The position numbers were made by a program, and so were the translations under genes. Shown in pieces: positions 57,701 through 63,681 of a stretch of 64,000 bases of DNA. The stretch lies in assembly GCA_041392805.1 (NCBI GenBank), contig JAWKLJ010000001.1, positions 310,001 through 374,000 on the forward strand, given 5' to 3'. The stretch comes from Saprospiraceae bacterium (lineage in GTDB: Bacteria; Bacteroidota; Bacteroidia; Chitinophagales; Saprospiraceae). Positions within the stretch are counted from its first letter, which is position 1, and each line of letters starts with the position of its first letter. Under the pieces are notes generated by a model that was given only the letters and a program-made list of their open reading frames with translations, was not told the DNA's origin and made no database searches.

Positions 57701-60700
57701 CTACTGCTGCTCCGGTCAGTTTATCGACAAATGACCACTCGTAGGTCAGGGCTGGGCCATTGCCTGTAACATCACAATAGTTATTAAAAAAGCTGAAGGT
57801 ATTTTCATTAATAGCTCCGACGGTATAAAAGAAACAATTCGCGCAATCATCACATCCATCTATCGGCTCATCAGGGCAATTAAAAATTAAAGTACAAGCC
57901 GTTAATTGAGCGGCTAAATCCAGGTTAAGTCCCTCCGATCCACCATACACAAAAAGCAAGTCACCATAACAATTATAAACAGCTCCCTCGCCATTGGTGC
58001 AACGGCTGGGGTCATCCTTGATATTAATTACCGATTGCCCCTGGTAGCTACAACTGTAAATCTCCCGCCCACAACTAGCTCCGGTACAATCCAGGAATGG
58101 TTGTAACCAGGCCTGGGTAAGCGGATCTGCTGCACAACAATCTACCGAAAGCGTAAAACCCGATAATTGGTTAGTCGTACTAGCATCAACTATGATATAA
58201 TAGGTTCCAACGGGATTGTCTATGGTGATGGATTCGTTGGTAAAACCACTATTCGTACTATTAGCAATGCAAGTACCCTGGCTACTACAATCGTAGACAA
58301 ATAAGTCAAGGTTCGCACTTAGTCCTGTTAGAGAAATAGAGAGAGAATTCACCCCCTGAGGGGTCGTCACTTCATAAATTTGATCATTGCCATTATAAGG
58401 GGACGTAGTCGTGTAACAACTCGCATAAACCTCTGCATTAAAATTATTTCCACTGGAAAGGTTATTTCCACTAATGGGTTCGCCACAATTAACGACTGTA
58501 GGAGAAGTTGCACACGGATCATCACTAGAAGAACAGGTCACAGACAAGGAATAAGCCGAGGTTTGATTGGCATTCACCCCATCGATAATAATGTAATATT
58601 CACCAGCAGGATTATCAAAACTAATCGTTTCATTCACATTGCCCGTATTGGTGCTCTTGGCTACACACGTAGCCGTCCCATTACAATCTACCAGAAACAA
58701 GTCCAGGTTGGCACTAAGTCCGGTTAGTTGGATTTCTACAGCAGAAACACCCGTAGGAATGGTCAATTGGTACAAGCGATCCCTGGCGGCATAGGTTTCT
58801 GTTGTGCTATGGCAGGCCGCATAGGTGGTTCTATCAAAATTATCGTTACTCGTGAAATTATTACCTGACAAAGTTTGGTCACAGCCTATAATATTGGTGC
58901 CGGGGATACTACAGGGATCACTATTAAACTCGCAGGTAGCCGAAATCCTGAAATTTCCTTTTAAGTTTGCCGTACTGGCATCTACGATCAAATAATAGGT
59001 ACCTGAAGGGTTGTTAATCGTAATTGACTCCGCCCCAGTGCCTGCCCTGGTGCTTTGGGCGATACACCCGCCCAAGCCAGAACATTTGTAGGCAAACAAA
59101 TCTAAATTGGCGGAAAGGCCCGTCAAATCAAAGGTAACAGCAATGGCATCATTGGGGGTATTAAAACGAAACAAACGATCATTGCCGTTGTAAATGGCAG
59201 TGGTTGTATAACAATCTTCATATAGATCGGCATAATAGTTACTACCTCCCGCATTATTGTTGGTATTTATGGATTGACCGCAGGCAAGGTCATTGGCAAT
59301 ACCCGTACAAGGGTTCTGACTGATGGCCAACTCACAATCCAGGGTCAGACTATAATTGGAAATTTGACTAGAATTGACCCCATCAACAATTAGGTAATAG
59401 TCACCAGACGGATTATTGATCACAATAGATTCGTCCCCTCTTCCGGTTACCGTACTTTCGTCAATACAACTAGCCGTTGTGCCATTGCAGCTAAACAGAA
59501 ACATATCCAGGTTGGCCGTTAAACCTGTCATGTCGATAGTGATAGAAAGTGCACCAGTAGGCGTGCTGAATTTATATAGCCGATCATCGCCTTCATAGGT
59601 AAAACCGGAATTCACCGTACAGCCACTGTATACATCTGCAAAAAAAGCACTACTTCCCGCATTATTCTCACTATAGGTTTGACCACAAACGATCTCATCA
59701 AATACACTGTTGCAAGGATTTTCACTGCTATTTACGCCATTACATACTACCGTTAATCTAAAATTCCCCACAATATTTGACGATTCTCCATCTATGATGA
59801 TGTAATAGGTCCCAAAAGGGTCATTAATTAAAACATTTTCAGACGCCAGCCCTAGTTTGGCGTTTTGACCTACACAACTTCCACCACCACTACAGGAATA
59901 GATAAACATATCCAAGTCATTGGTCAATCCATCCAAAAAGAACTCCAGCGAATTAGCTCCTTGGGGTGTATTTATCCTATAGATTTGATCATTCCCATTG
60001 TAGGGGTCTGTTGTCCGGAGACAATCTCTATATAATTCATTGTTGTAATTATTCCCACTAGACAAGGTACTAGCAGAAATGGGGCTGTTGCAATTAATGG
60101 TTTGTGCATTACTAAAGCAGGGGTCATCACTGATATCACAATAGGCCCAAATAACATAATTAGAAATCTGTGCTGCGTTGTACCCATCAACAATAACATA
60201 ATAAATACCAGAGGGGTTATTGATTCTGACCAATTCACTGGCATTTCCCAAGTTTGTACTGCTATAGATACAGCCATTACAGCCACAGCTATTACTGTCA
60301 CAGCTGTAAATAAAAAGATCTAAATTGGCCGTCATATTCCAGCCATTGGATTCAAGCCCCATGAGTTCAAATTCGATCCAGCTTGCGCCCTGAGGCGTCG
60401 TAAAAATATATACCTGATCCTTGCCATCGTATTGAAAATCAGGTGTACTACAAGTGCTGTAAGTACTTCTATCAAAATTATTATTCTGCTGAGCAAGGTT
60501 GGTCGATTGGCGGGGAAATTCACAGCGAAGTTCCAGATTGGCCACCTGACAGGGATCGTCCGCTAAAAAACTTCGAGGTTCCACATAATTATCAACAAAT
60601 AAGGCTTGCTTTTCAATCCTAGCTTCAAAGAGATGAAAGACCCAGGATGTTTGAACAGCTGTATCTTCCATTTTGGAAAAATCTGCTGCCTGAATAGCGG

Positions 60701-60758
60701 TGGAAAGGAAAAGAAGGCATACTATTCGGAATAAAGAGGATACAAAATGCTTCATCAT
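45738..60758 (-). CDS. Giant SprB-repeat adhesin with type B T9SS sorting domain
   Basis: About 5,006 residues. The start MMKHFVSSLFRI begins a signal peptide; the frame extends upstream to 60860 but that part is not signal-like. In order: about eight PPC-like beta domains of about 120 residues (motif YYIIVDG), PKD-like domains, two copies of a Cys-containing domain (WLQPLLDC, VYDCNGELLF, ENLDLAAQL), a CNDGIDNDGDGLVDCEDPDC Ca-binding motif, about 29 SprB repeats (motif GGTPPYxYxWSNG, then TVTDxNGC), Ig-like domains, and a C-terminal CHU_C type B sorting domain (GWAGQNMKGVNMYTGAYYFIF). SprB is the mobile gliding adhesin of Flavobacterium; here adhesion or gliding is inferred. The array 48.8-52.65 kb within it is nearly identical repeats. 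SprF-like partner follows. Confidence 0.93.
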   Translation of the reverse strand: MMKHFVSSLFRIVCLLFLSTAIQAADFSKMEDTAVQTSWVFHLFEARIEKQALFVDNYVEPRSFLADDPCQVANLELRCEFPRQSTNLAQQNNNFDRSTYSTCSTPDFQYDGKDQVYIFTTPQGASWIEFELMGLESNGWNMTANLDLFIYSCDSNSCGCNGCIYSSTNLGNASELVRINNPSGIYYVIVDGYNAAQISNYVIWAYCDISDDPCFSNAQTINCNSPISASTLSSGNNYNNELYRDCLRTTDPYNGNDQIYRINTPQGANSLEFFLDGLTNDLDMFIYSCSGGGSCVGQNAKLGLASENVLINDPFGTYYIIIDGESSNIVGNFRLTVVCNGVNSSENPCNSVFDEIVCGQTYSENNAGSSAFFADVYSGCTVNSGFTYEGDDRLYKFSTPTGALSITIDMTGLTANLDMFLFSCNGTTASCIDESTVTGRGDESIVINNPSGDYYLIVDGVNSSQISNYSLTLDCELAISQNPCTGIANDLACGQSINTNNNAGGSNYYADLYEDCYTTTAIYNGNDRLFRFNTPNDAIAVTFDLTGLSANLDLFAYKCSGLGGCIAQSTRAGTGAESITINNPSGTYYLIVDASTANLKGNFRISATCEFNSDPCSIPGTNIIGCDQTLSGNNFTSNDNFDRTTYAACHSTTETYAARDRLYQLTIPTGVSAVEIQLTGLSANLDLFLVDCNGTATCVAKSTNTGNVNETISFDNPAGEYYIIIDGVNANQTSAYSLSVTCSSSDDPCATSPTVVNCGEPISGNNLSSGNNFNAEVYASCYTTTSPYNGNDQIYEVTTPQGVNSLSISLTGLSANLDLFVYDCSSQGTCIANSTNSGFTNESITIDNPVGTYYIIVDASTTNQLSGFTLSVDCCAADPLTQAWLQPFLDCTGASCGREIYSCSYQGQSVINIKDDPSRCTNGEGAVYNCYGDLLFVYGGSEGLNLDLAAQLTACTLIFNCPDEPIDGCDDCANCFFYTVGAINENTFSFFNNYCDVTGNGPALTYEWSFVDKLTGAAVAVNYWNETSVNSPHPVLDFPGPGTYEACIRVFQQPGFGQEFPVEVYACCQTLTVPETSCFDPPLAHFTIEYAIEGSLIYFHANSNENGNSFTWDIPAAAQPNTFPGGQVAYATFRPGDCYDVCLLVNNACGQSSYCQVICATEDCNEANNNVPKIKPQVDGQRVTFSDVPIGSNWYGFEWSIPSDASFVEGTTANTPSPVLDFPAPGRYNICLSFFNGCQKICWCWTVYIREICSNVEPLAGGIPLQATNVGASNAFSSADYDCYSGNSFFDAPDKIYEIIKPTNDGDLTISLLNDDLNGLPLDLDLFLLDNCSLPALCLAGSINAFGQPYLNKNFDAIYLPDFPAGTYYLVVDGYNDQQQGSFRLTTTTGNLACDAIPIECGITIAGRTQGAPNNVSAYSCQSNGRKGGYTGPELSFRYVATFEGLVNVKLTGLAPDVDLDVMILSDCDQNSACMGTGVNPAGQDEMINLQVSLGEDYYIVVDGWDGSVGDFILEIEDLSCQPPSSCDNICYYDYNGNGQDFYSGNFCNDFTYRFIGDSDYETLVYQLSNISGRSVCKWTVDGYDVPYSGLLDELIYTFTPGLHTICLYLQLPGQNCVTVCCRTIYVENPFDCGEVNINYEYVENQGFQFSLANQDPYQIVSWTREDTNTPLGTGPVSDFLVPTDNCETATISASYYDNFTDAWYVCSISVWLCKPSVCGESSIDYSFDGTTFVFDFAASNSVDQSSVIWIEEETGLEFGEGQVSQVSYPASLPCASRKICVEYYDYYTQSWHLCCRTIFLCDPFACAEINWEYIANQDAYQFSIPAIEDYTNISWEIESPVQAPLGQGYTSGLLKVATPCPTYVITVRYYDNSCNCWRVCSLTFNVCPPVPCCSNEPLTLSWLQPLLDCQQYTCGLQVFCSIYQGQAVIHLRDDPYQCSFITGRVYDCNGELLFNYGGTNGENLDLAAQLSNAQLIFECPGPSYEICNDGIDNDGDGLVDCEDPDCSFVIYPSATNADCGRNNGTATVYLYDDIIYRSGSFSPPTYLWSNGGTSQTIEGLSPGIYSVTVTNENGCESIGTVEVGENNNLAIIAKADATTICEGDTTVIRTISLGGKPPFTYTWSDGLGSGPTVLAYPVVTTIYGVTLTDANGCQATDTVLINVNPKPTITIVSVDCAPDLLTYNIQLNTEIGNDVDVSQGILSAGSDGNYTISNVPVGQEVLISVVNPNSTCANETLVPSPDCPCPDIPLPISDGDLAICQGDALPTLSVSVADGLTADWYDAPIGGQLLAATTTSFIPPGAGIYYAEAIDPINNCVSSRRAPVGLTINPLPIVTIVGDTILCAGEESLLTATGADEFLWNTGETTASIIVNQSGTYFVEGTDANGCKQTASINVLVTDPIIGTFDVIDVSCNGGQDGSVFLDVTGGTPPYRYQWENGADAPFRSDLIPGIYFVTVTDFYDCIWEESVTVTEPTPIELLTTFTHPDCANASNGTISVIPTGGTPPYFYDWTDDPNITIGERTGLGEGIYTVTVIDDNGCFITETVILENRQTLQLELIPFDAACNGGTDGRIEAVALGGTRPYAYLWSNQSTDSILTDIPANITFTVTVTDALGCSIVGESSVGEPTLLVLEVSHTDVNCFGEDTGTALVSATGGTPPYQYLWSNLEETPAISNLSVGKYFLTVTDANDCIQVDSVEVFQPDSLSASSTVTDATSCSSAPDGAIDLTVTGGTGAYSFLWSTGATSEDLSGLSGGNYSVVITDENGCETTHDVVVNEPSSIAVETLINPVTCQGGSDGSLELIITGGLLPYDIQWADGATTALRENLVAGTYAVTITDANGCTFTASPEVTEPEALTLASTLSDISCFGANDGSISIVTSGGTPPYTFSWSNGATTESISDLAAGDYSLVVTDANDCVLQSETFTINEPNPLEASSTVTDATSCSSAPDGAIDLTVTGGTGTYSFLWSTGATSEDLSGLSGGNYSVVITDENGCETTHDVVVNEPSSIAVETLINPVTCQGGSDGSLELIITGGLLPYDIQWADGATTALRENLVAGTYAVTITDANGCTFTASPEVTEPEALTLASTLSDISCFGANDGSISIVTSGGTPPYTFSWSNGATTESISDLAAGDYSLVVTDANDCVLQSETFTINEPNPLEASSEVTDATSCSSAPDGAIDLTVTGGTGTYSFLWSTGATSEDLSGLSGGNYSVVITDENGCETTHDVVVNEPSSIGLETIINPVTCQGGSDGSLELIITGGLLPYNIQWADGATTALRENLVAGTYAVTITDANGCTFTASPEVTEPEALTLASTLSDISCFGANDGSISIVTSGGTPPYTFSWSNGATTESISDLAAGEYSLVVTDANDCVLQSETFTINEPNPLEASSEVTDATSCSSAPDGAIDLTVTGGTGAYSFLWSTGATSEDLSGLSGGNYSVVITDENGCETTHNVVVNEPSSIAVETLINPVTCQGGSDGSLELIITGGLLPYDIQWADGATTALRENLVAGTYAVTITDANGCTFTASPEVTEPEALTLASTLSDISCFGANDSSISIVTSGGTPPYSFSWSNGATTESISDLAAGDYSLVVTDANDCVLQSETFTINEPNPLEASATVTDATSCSSAPDGAIDLTVTGGTGTYSFLWSTGATSEDLSGLSGGNYSVVITDENGCETTHEVVVNEPSSIAVETLINPVTCQGGSDGSLELIITGGLLPYDIQWADGATTALRENLVAGTYAVTITDANGCTFTASPEVTEPEALTLASTLSDISCFGANDSSISIVTSGGTPPYSFSWSNGATTESISDLAAGDYSLVVTDANDCVLQSETFTINEPNPLEASATVTDATSCSSAPDGAIDLTVTGGTGTYSFLWSTGATSEDLSGLSGGNYSVVITDENGCETTHEVVVNEPSSIAVETLINPVTCQGGSDGSLELIITGGLLPYDIQWADGATTALRENLVAGTYAVTITDANGCSFTASPAVTEPDEVILSPTITGISCFGEEDGVIELAINGGTPPYTFNWSNGATTPQISGLAAGDYSLTLTDANDCIIESDPFTIEPKAAIQIQAVIFDATPCGATSDGALNITVSGGTPGYTFAWSNGAVSEDISGLPPGIYTVTVTDNNGCQATLTRTVNQAAILRVETLVTNVSCGDDSNGRIELVITGGIAPYDIIWENQQTTTVRTDLPVGIYTYTVADANNCIISGEVAITALPALFLDVNLIPVSCFGENDGGIQVIANGGTRPYRFAWSTGSDTPVLNALKAGEYGLTVTDKNLCTFDTVFVLSEPEELAIIDTQITDAACSGIANGSIVLTVSGGDGPYAFAWSNGSTLPETGNVLAGDYTVTITDANNCSITSTLTIENVETISLEAVAFPAICDEDNGRVELDISGGTVPYTIDWNNDGTGDNDDEQNPTGLAPGTYSVIVSDANGCSATLESVIIEGKSKPTINILTITPTICGETNGSVEIEVIGGEQPFSFQWSNNTTSQNLTGVTEGDYTLEVSDANNCQVSVNVTISCFNPCEVSVGTMGTEKLMGCQSEVLEATYDATGEVVGAGNLRLFVVHNGSGNSLGDKVFNVSADPRVTFQSSMSPGAEYYISAVVGKDNGNGLIDFNHSCLVVAPGTPFSFAPAPNGPAQLIATNSTLCPGEILELTVAVLLEGDINYIWETPKGIITTSVPKLTVGSFSSLDQGEYLVSYQISGCESAQLGPLVIQLDDKAKDVSAGEEFLLCGSNSLILDGKLPQGATGQWFTTSPAVIDDPTDPNTRVDSFINGYNTFVWVVNTGACVIRDTINIYHAVTPTSQDREITMEANQATLLLNTKALFDAIALTIPDSQLVFSVVEQPEFGQLTPNENSLTYQRDLDKEEDLEISFTYKVCNDDPMCGELCSESDITLKIKYLETEIIDYKKALRPGGENPIWEFTLLRNLSKARLTIVDRWGQLIFKKDFDESQFDLSKGNEIEGWAGQNMKGVNMYTGAYYFIFEGTPSDKDNAIIEKGIIYLLK
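48800..52650 (-). repeat. 681-bp tandem higher-order repeat (three SprB repeats per unit)
   Basis: Equivalent positions recur exactly every 681 bases (48892, 49573, 50254, 50935, 51616, 52297), giving nearly six units of 227 residues. Each unit has three different SprB repeats, with DATSCSSAPDGAIDLTV, NPVTCQGGSDGSLELII and LSDISCFGANDGSISIV. The two units at lowest coordinates look almost identical over more than 600 bases, including silent positions. The array is visibly more G+C-rich than the rest of the gene. Its copy number may vary or be mis-assembled. Confidence 0.9.
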
Positions 60759-61302
60759 TATGGGGTATTCAAGTGTTAATTGATTATAATTGGCACTTCC
60801 GTCTTCACATGAGAAATGGCTTAGCTCATGAACAAGCAAATTCCATTCTCTGGGAATCAAGTGGTTGCAAAAAAAACTAGAAGCTTTTTAAAGACACAAA
60901 ATGAAGTAGGCCAAGAGTGGCTATAAAGAAAAATGAAGAATTTAACACAACAAATTTAAAATACTTGAAGCAATTTATGCTTGCAAGCTACAATATTTTT
61001 TTTGAAGATATAAAAAATGGGATGAAAAAATAGCATTAGGATTCTTCTCGTTACGTTGTGTAAAAAGTTTTTCAACACAAGCAATCCTCGGTATCCACGG
61101 GCATAGCAGGTGCCTGGTTTCTTTGATGGTCCTCAGCTATTAAATAGGTGGAAAAGCAAACCTTGAAACCTAGCATCCTGGCAAATGCCTTGCTAGCCAA
61201 GGCGATAAATGGAATAGACACTCAAACCTCGCGTTAAGTAATATATTTTTTAGAATCAACTATTTTTTTCCGCATTAATCGTCTTTTAATGTATTTTTTT
61301 TC
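60759..61302. other. Gap upstream of the adhesin with a dispersed repeat
   Basis: No convincing gene. The part next to the adhesin start should hold its promoter; a TTTTG and a TAGTTTTT element on the minus strand near 60880-60905 are weak candidates. At 61112-61144 lies the second copy of the GCCTGGTTTCTTTG repeat also found at 18633-18666. The remainder is AT-rich. Confidence 0.45.
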
Positions 61303-61310
61303 TACCTTTG
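61303..61310 (+). promoter_or_regulatory. Candidate -7 box of the Rpn remnant
   Basis: TACCTTTG matches the Bacteroidota TAnnTTTG consensus and ends four bases before the ATG at 61315, implying a very short leader. No clear -33 box at ideal spacing was found. Confidence 0.35.
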
Positions 61311-61314
61311 CTCC

Positions 61315-61667
61315 ATGTCTAAAAAACGCCTCTCACACGATGCTTTCTTCAAAAAAGCTTTCATGGGTCTAAAGGGATGATTGTTTATTTTCTACAAAAT
61401 GTCGAACTTAGTAGAACCAAGTTAAATCAATTGGCAATGACACTTTCCGGAGAAACTAAAAAAATGGCTATGAGTTCTTATGATATGCTGGTTCAAGAGG
61501 GAATTATTCAAGGAATCGAGCAAGGAATCGAGCAAAAAAATAGACTTGTCATTAAAGAAGGAATAAATGCCGGTCTCTCGATCGAATTATTAGCTAAATT
61601 GACAGCCTTGCCAGAAGAAGCGGTTTTTACGATTATTCAGTCATTAGAGGAAGAAGCACAGCAGTAG
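61315..61667 (+). pseudogene. Rpn-family (PD-(D/E)XK nuclease/transposase-like) gene remnant with internal deletion
   Basis: The ATG at 61315 encodes MSKKRLSHDAFFKKAFMG, the usual start of Rpn-type proteins, but a TGA stops it at 61378-61380. A second frame from 61377 encodes 96 residues that match the usual C-terminus (SGETKKMAMSSYDMLVQEG, IIQGIEQGIEQ, LLAKLTALPEE). Full-length relatives are near 300 residues; the nuclease core between these parts is missing, together with a frame shift. Rpn proteins promote RecA-independent recombination; this one should be inactive. Confidence 0.75.
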
Positions 61668-61690
61668 ATGTAACCCTAAAGGCTCATTCT

Positions 61691-61772
61691 GGCGACCCCT
61701 CTAAGGCGGTACAAGGTAGCGTGATGAAATAGTTCGTACTTCCGATTTTGTCCAGCCTTAGAAGGATCGCCC
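61691..61772. repeat. Inverted repeat with CTAAGGCTGGAC ends, after the Rpn remnant
   Basis: Left arm GGCGACCCCTCTAAGGCGG faces the complement of GGCGATCCTTCTAAGGCTGG. Between them are AGCGTGATGAAAT and a TTCCGATTTTG step also seen in the repeats at 26497 and 34553. It may be a minimal complete copy whose ends also border the GGAAG/CTTCC clusters. Confidence 0.6.
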
Positions 61773-61778
61773 TCATTC

Positions 61779-63677
61779 CTAATCAAGGCCAGATAACCTG
61801 ACCTTTAACATCCCGCTACCCTCAGCAAACAAATAGGCTGGCAGCCTGATCTCAATCCGCTTGAGGTTCTCAATTCGCCTGTCTAATTTTAACGGTGGCG
61901 GATCCAAGGAAATAATAGAGATATTAATGTCAGGATGAGAAAGGTTTTCCAATTTTAATTGCTTACCGGCTTGCGATAACATAGCCCCTCCCTTGACCAT
62001 CGTCACCTCCGCCGTTGTCATCATTTGCCAGGTAATCAATTGGGTATTTTCGTTCAGCACAAATTGATCTTCAATCAACAGGGAGTGATCGTTTTCTTTT
62101 ACAAATTTGCGGGTAGCCCCCTTGAGCGCCTCGCCAAAAACAGGCGACAAATCGACGGTGGCCTCGGGTCGTGGCCCCGCCTTGAAGTCAGTTATGGCAG
62201 CAAAGCCATCGACGACATGCAAAGCATTATTCACCGAAACCGTGCTATGCCCAAAATTATGCTTGGTCAGCAAAGTCCACCGCTCGCATTCCTGGCAGCG
62301 CCCCCAGAGGTCAAAACCAGTGATCTCTAATTCGTTGTAGCTCTGATTACCGGGATCAACCACCCAGCGTACGCCATCTAGCTCAAAGATAAAGGACCCG
62401 GCATCCATGTTGCCATGATTGACCGTGCCTCTTCCGCCCTTGCCGCCAAAATAATATTGGCGCGGATCATCCTGACCACCCTGAAAAAACACAATTGGAT
62501 TATCTCCGTCTCCTTTCCAGGCCAATGGTGGCTTGATACCCTCTTTCGCCTCGAACTGCGAAAGCCAAACCAAACCTGGACCCGCTATGCGCGACAGCTT
62601 GCCCATCGACGCGGGCGCCTGCAAAAACCTTTCCTTTTCAAAGTATGCCGCATTTCCGGTATGGGTGGCGAACCACGCGAGGGTGATGTCGCCTTCGGCG
62701 CCTCGCCTGTCTCCACAATCGGCGAAGTTGTAGTACATTTCTGAGGGCGCCGTACTCAATAACCTGAAGTTAGCGCTTTCCAAAAAGGCCGGATAGGCCG
62801 CTAAGCCAAAATCAGTCTCAAACGCACTCACCAGCATCGAAGAGGTCAATACAGAGAAACTCGTGCCATACCCCCAGTAGGTGGAACCCTCCGGGTAAAC
62901 GCCATCGGGGCCATAGGCTTCCAGGGCGTAAGGCATACCGTCCAGTGCCCGGCTAATCGTTTTGGCCGCCAATTCCGGGTCTCTTTCAGCTATAACGATC
63001 GAAGCGGCAATCATCCCGCCATGACAAACCTGGTTCCAATTGTTGCTCCCCTTGATCCAACCCGTATTCCCTTTTTCGTTGTAGCTCGGTTTGATTCCCT
63101 TTTCAATAAGCGCTGTCATTGCCATTTCCACGGTTGCCTTGGGCAAGTCCTTGCCCACCCAATCCACCGCCAAAGCAATGGCCAAGGACATCTCTGCCAC
63201 ATCGAGGTAGTGAGAAGGGTTCCAATCGGTGAATTGACAAACGGCGATCACTTCTTCGTCTATCCGCTTGAGCAGGGCGGGGCTTTTCTCCATTCGATAA
63301 GCCATACCTAAAATCCCCATCCGATATAACATCTCGCGGGAAGTACTCAACAACCTACGACCAATCATTTCACGAACAAGCAAAGGTTCCTTTTGTATTT
63401 TATTGGCATTCAATTGAATAGCTTCATAGTAATTTTTTACAACTGGTTCACTTTTTAGCTTTTTCTTTAAATCTTTTTCAATGGCAGGCGTAAGTATCAG
63501 CCGAGGATTGGCTTTATTCAAATGTTTTTTGAGGTACTCCACAGAGATGGGATTGTCCAATTTCTCCGGGTCTTTGTTTTTCGTTTTGTCATCCAAGCCG
63601 CTCTCATTGGCGTTCGCCATGGTGATCACCGGAAAAACAAGTACTAATAATATAGCGTTAAGAATGATCTTTTTCAT
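61779..63677 (-). CDS. Heparinase II/III-family polysaccharide lyase
   Basis: A 632-aa exported protein with a signal peptide (about 1-22). About 45-390 forms an alpha/alpha toroid with GSNNWNQVCHGGMIAA, YPEGSTYWGYGTS and the NFADCGDRRG segment. About 395-630 is the beta-sandwich with VNHGNMDAGSFIFELDG and VVDPGNQSYNELE, the site of the conserved His and metal ligands. This is the layout of the heparinase II/III superfamily, which cleaves uronic-acid-containing polysaccharides by beta-elimination. Exact PL family is not resolved. It follows, after four bases, another protein resembling this family on the same strand, so the two are an operon. Confidence 0.9.
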   Translation of the reverse strand: MKKIILNAILLVLVFPVITMANANESGLDDKTKNKDPEKLDNPISVEYLKKHLNKANPRLILTPAIEKDLKKKLKSEPVVKNYYEAIQLNANKIQKEPLLVREMIGRRLLSTSREMLYRMGILGMAYRMEKSPALLKRIDEEVIAVCQFTDWNPSHYLDVAEMSLAIALAVDWVGKDLPKATVEMAMTALIEKGIKPSYNEKGNTGWIKGSNNWNQVCHGGMIAASIVIAERDPELAAKTISRALDGMPYALEAYGPDGVYPEGSTYWGYGTSFSVLTSSMLVSAFETDFGLAAYPAFLESANFRLLSTAPSEMYYNFADCGDRRGAEGDITLAWFATHTGNAAYFEKERFLQAPASMGKLSRIAGPGLVWLSQFEAKEGIKPPLAWKGDGDNPIVFFQGGQDDPRQYYFGGKGGRGTVNHGNMDAGSFIFELDGVRWVVDPGNQSYNELEITGFDLWGRCQECERWTLLTKHNFGHSTVSVNNALHVVDGFAAITDFKAGPRPEATVDLSPVFGEALKGATRKFVKENDHSLLIEDQFVLNENTQLITWQMMTTAEVTMVKGGAMLSQAGKQLKLENLSHPDINISIISLDPPPLKLDRRIENLKRIEIRLPAYLFAEGSGMLKVRLSGLD

Positions 63678-63681
63678 GTGC

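Noticed and set aside
60759..60860. Upstream extension of the giant adhesin frame
   Set aside because: The added 34 residues are not signal-like; MMKHFVSS starts a standard signal peptide.
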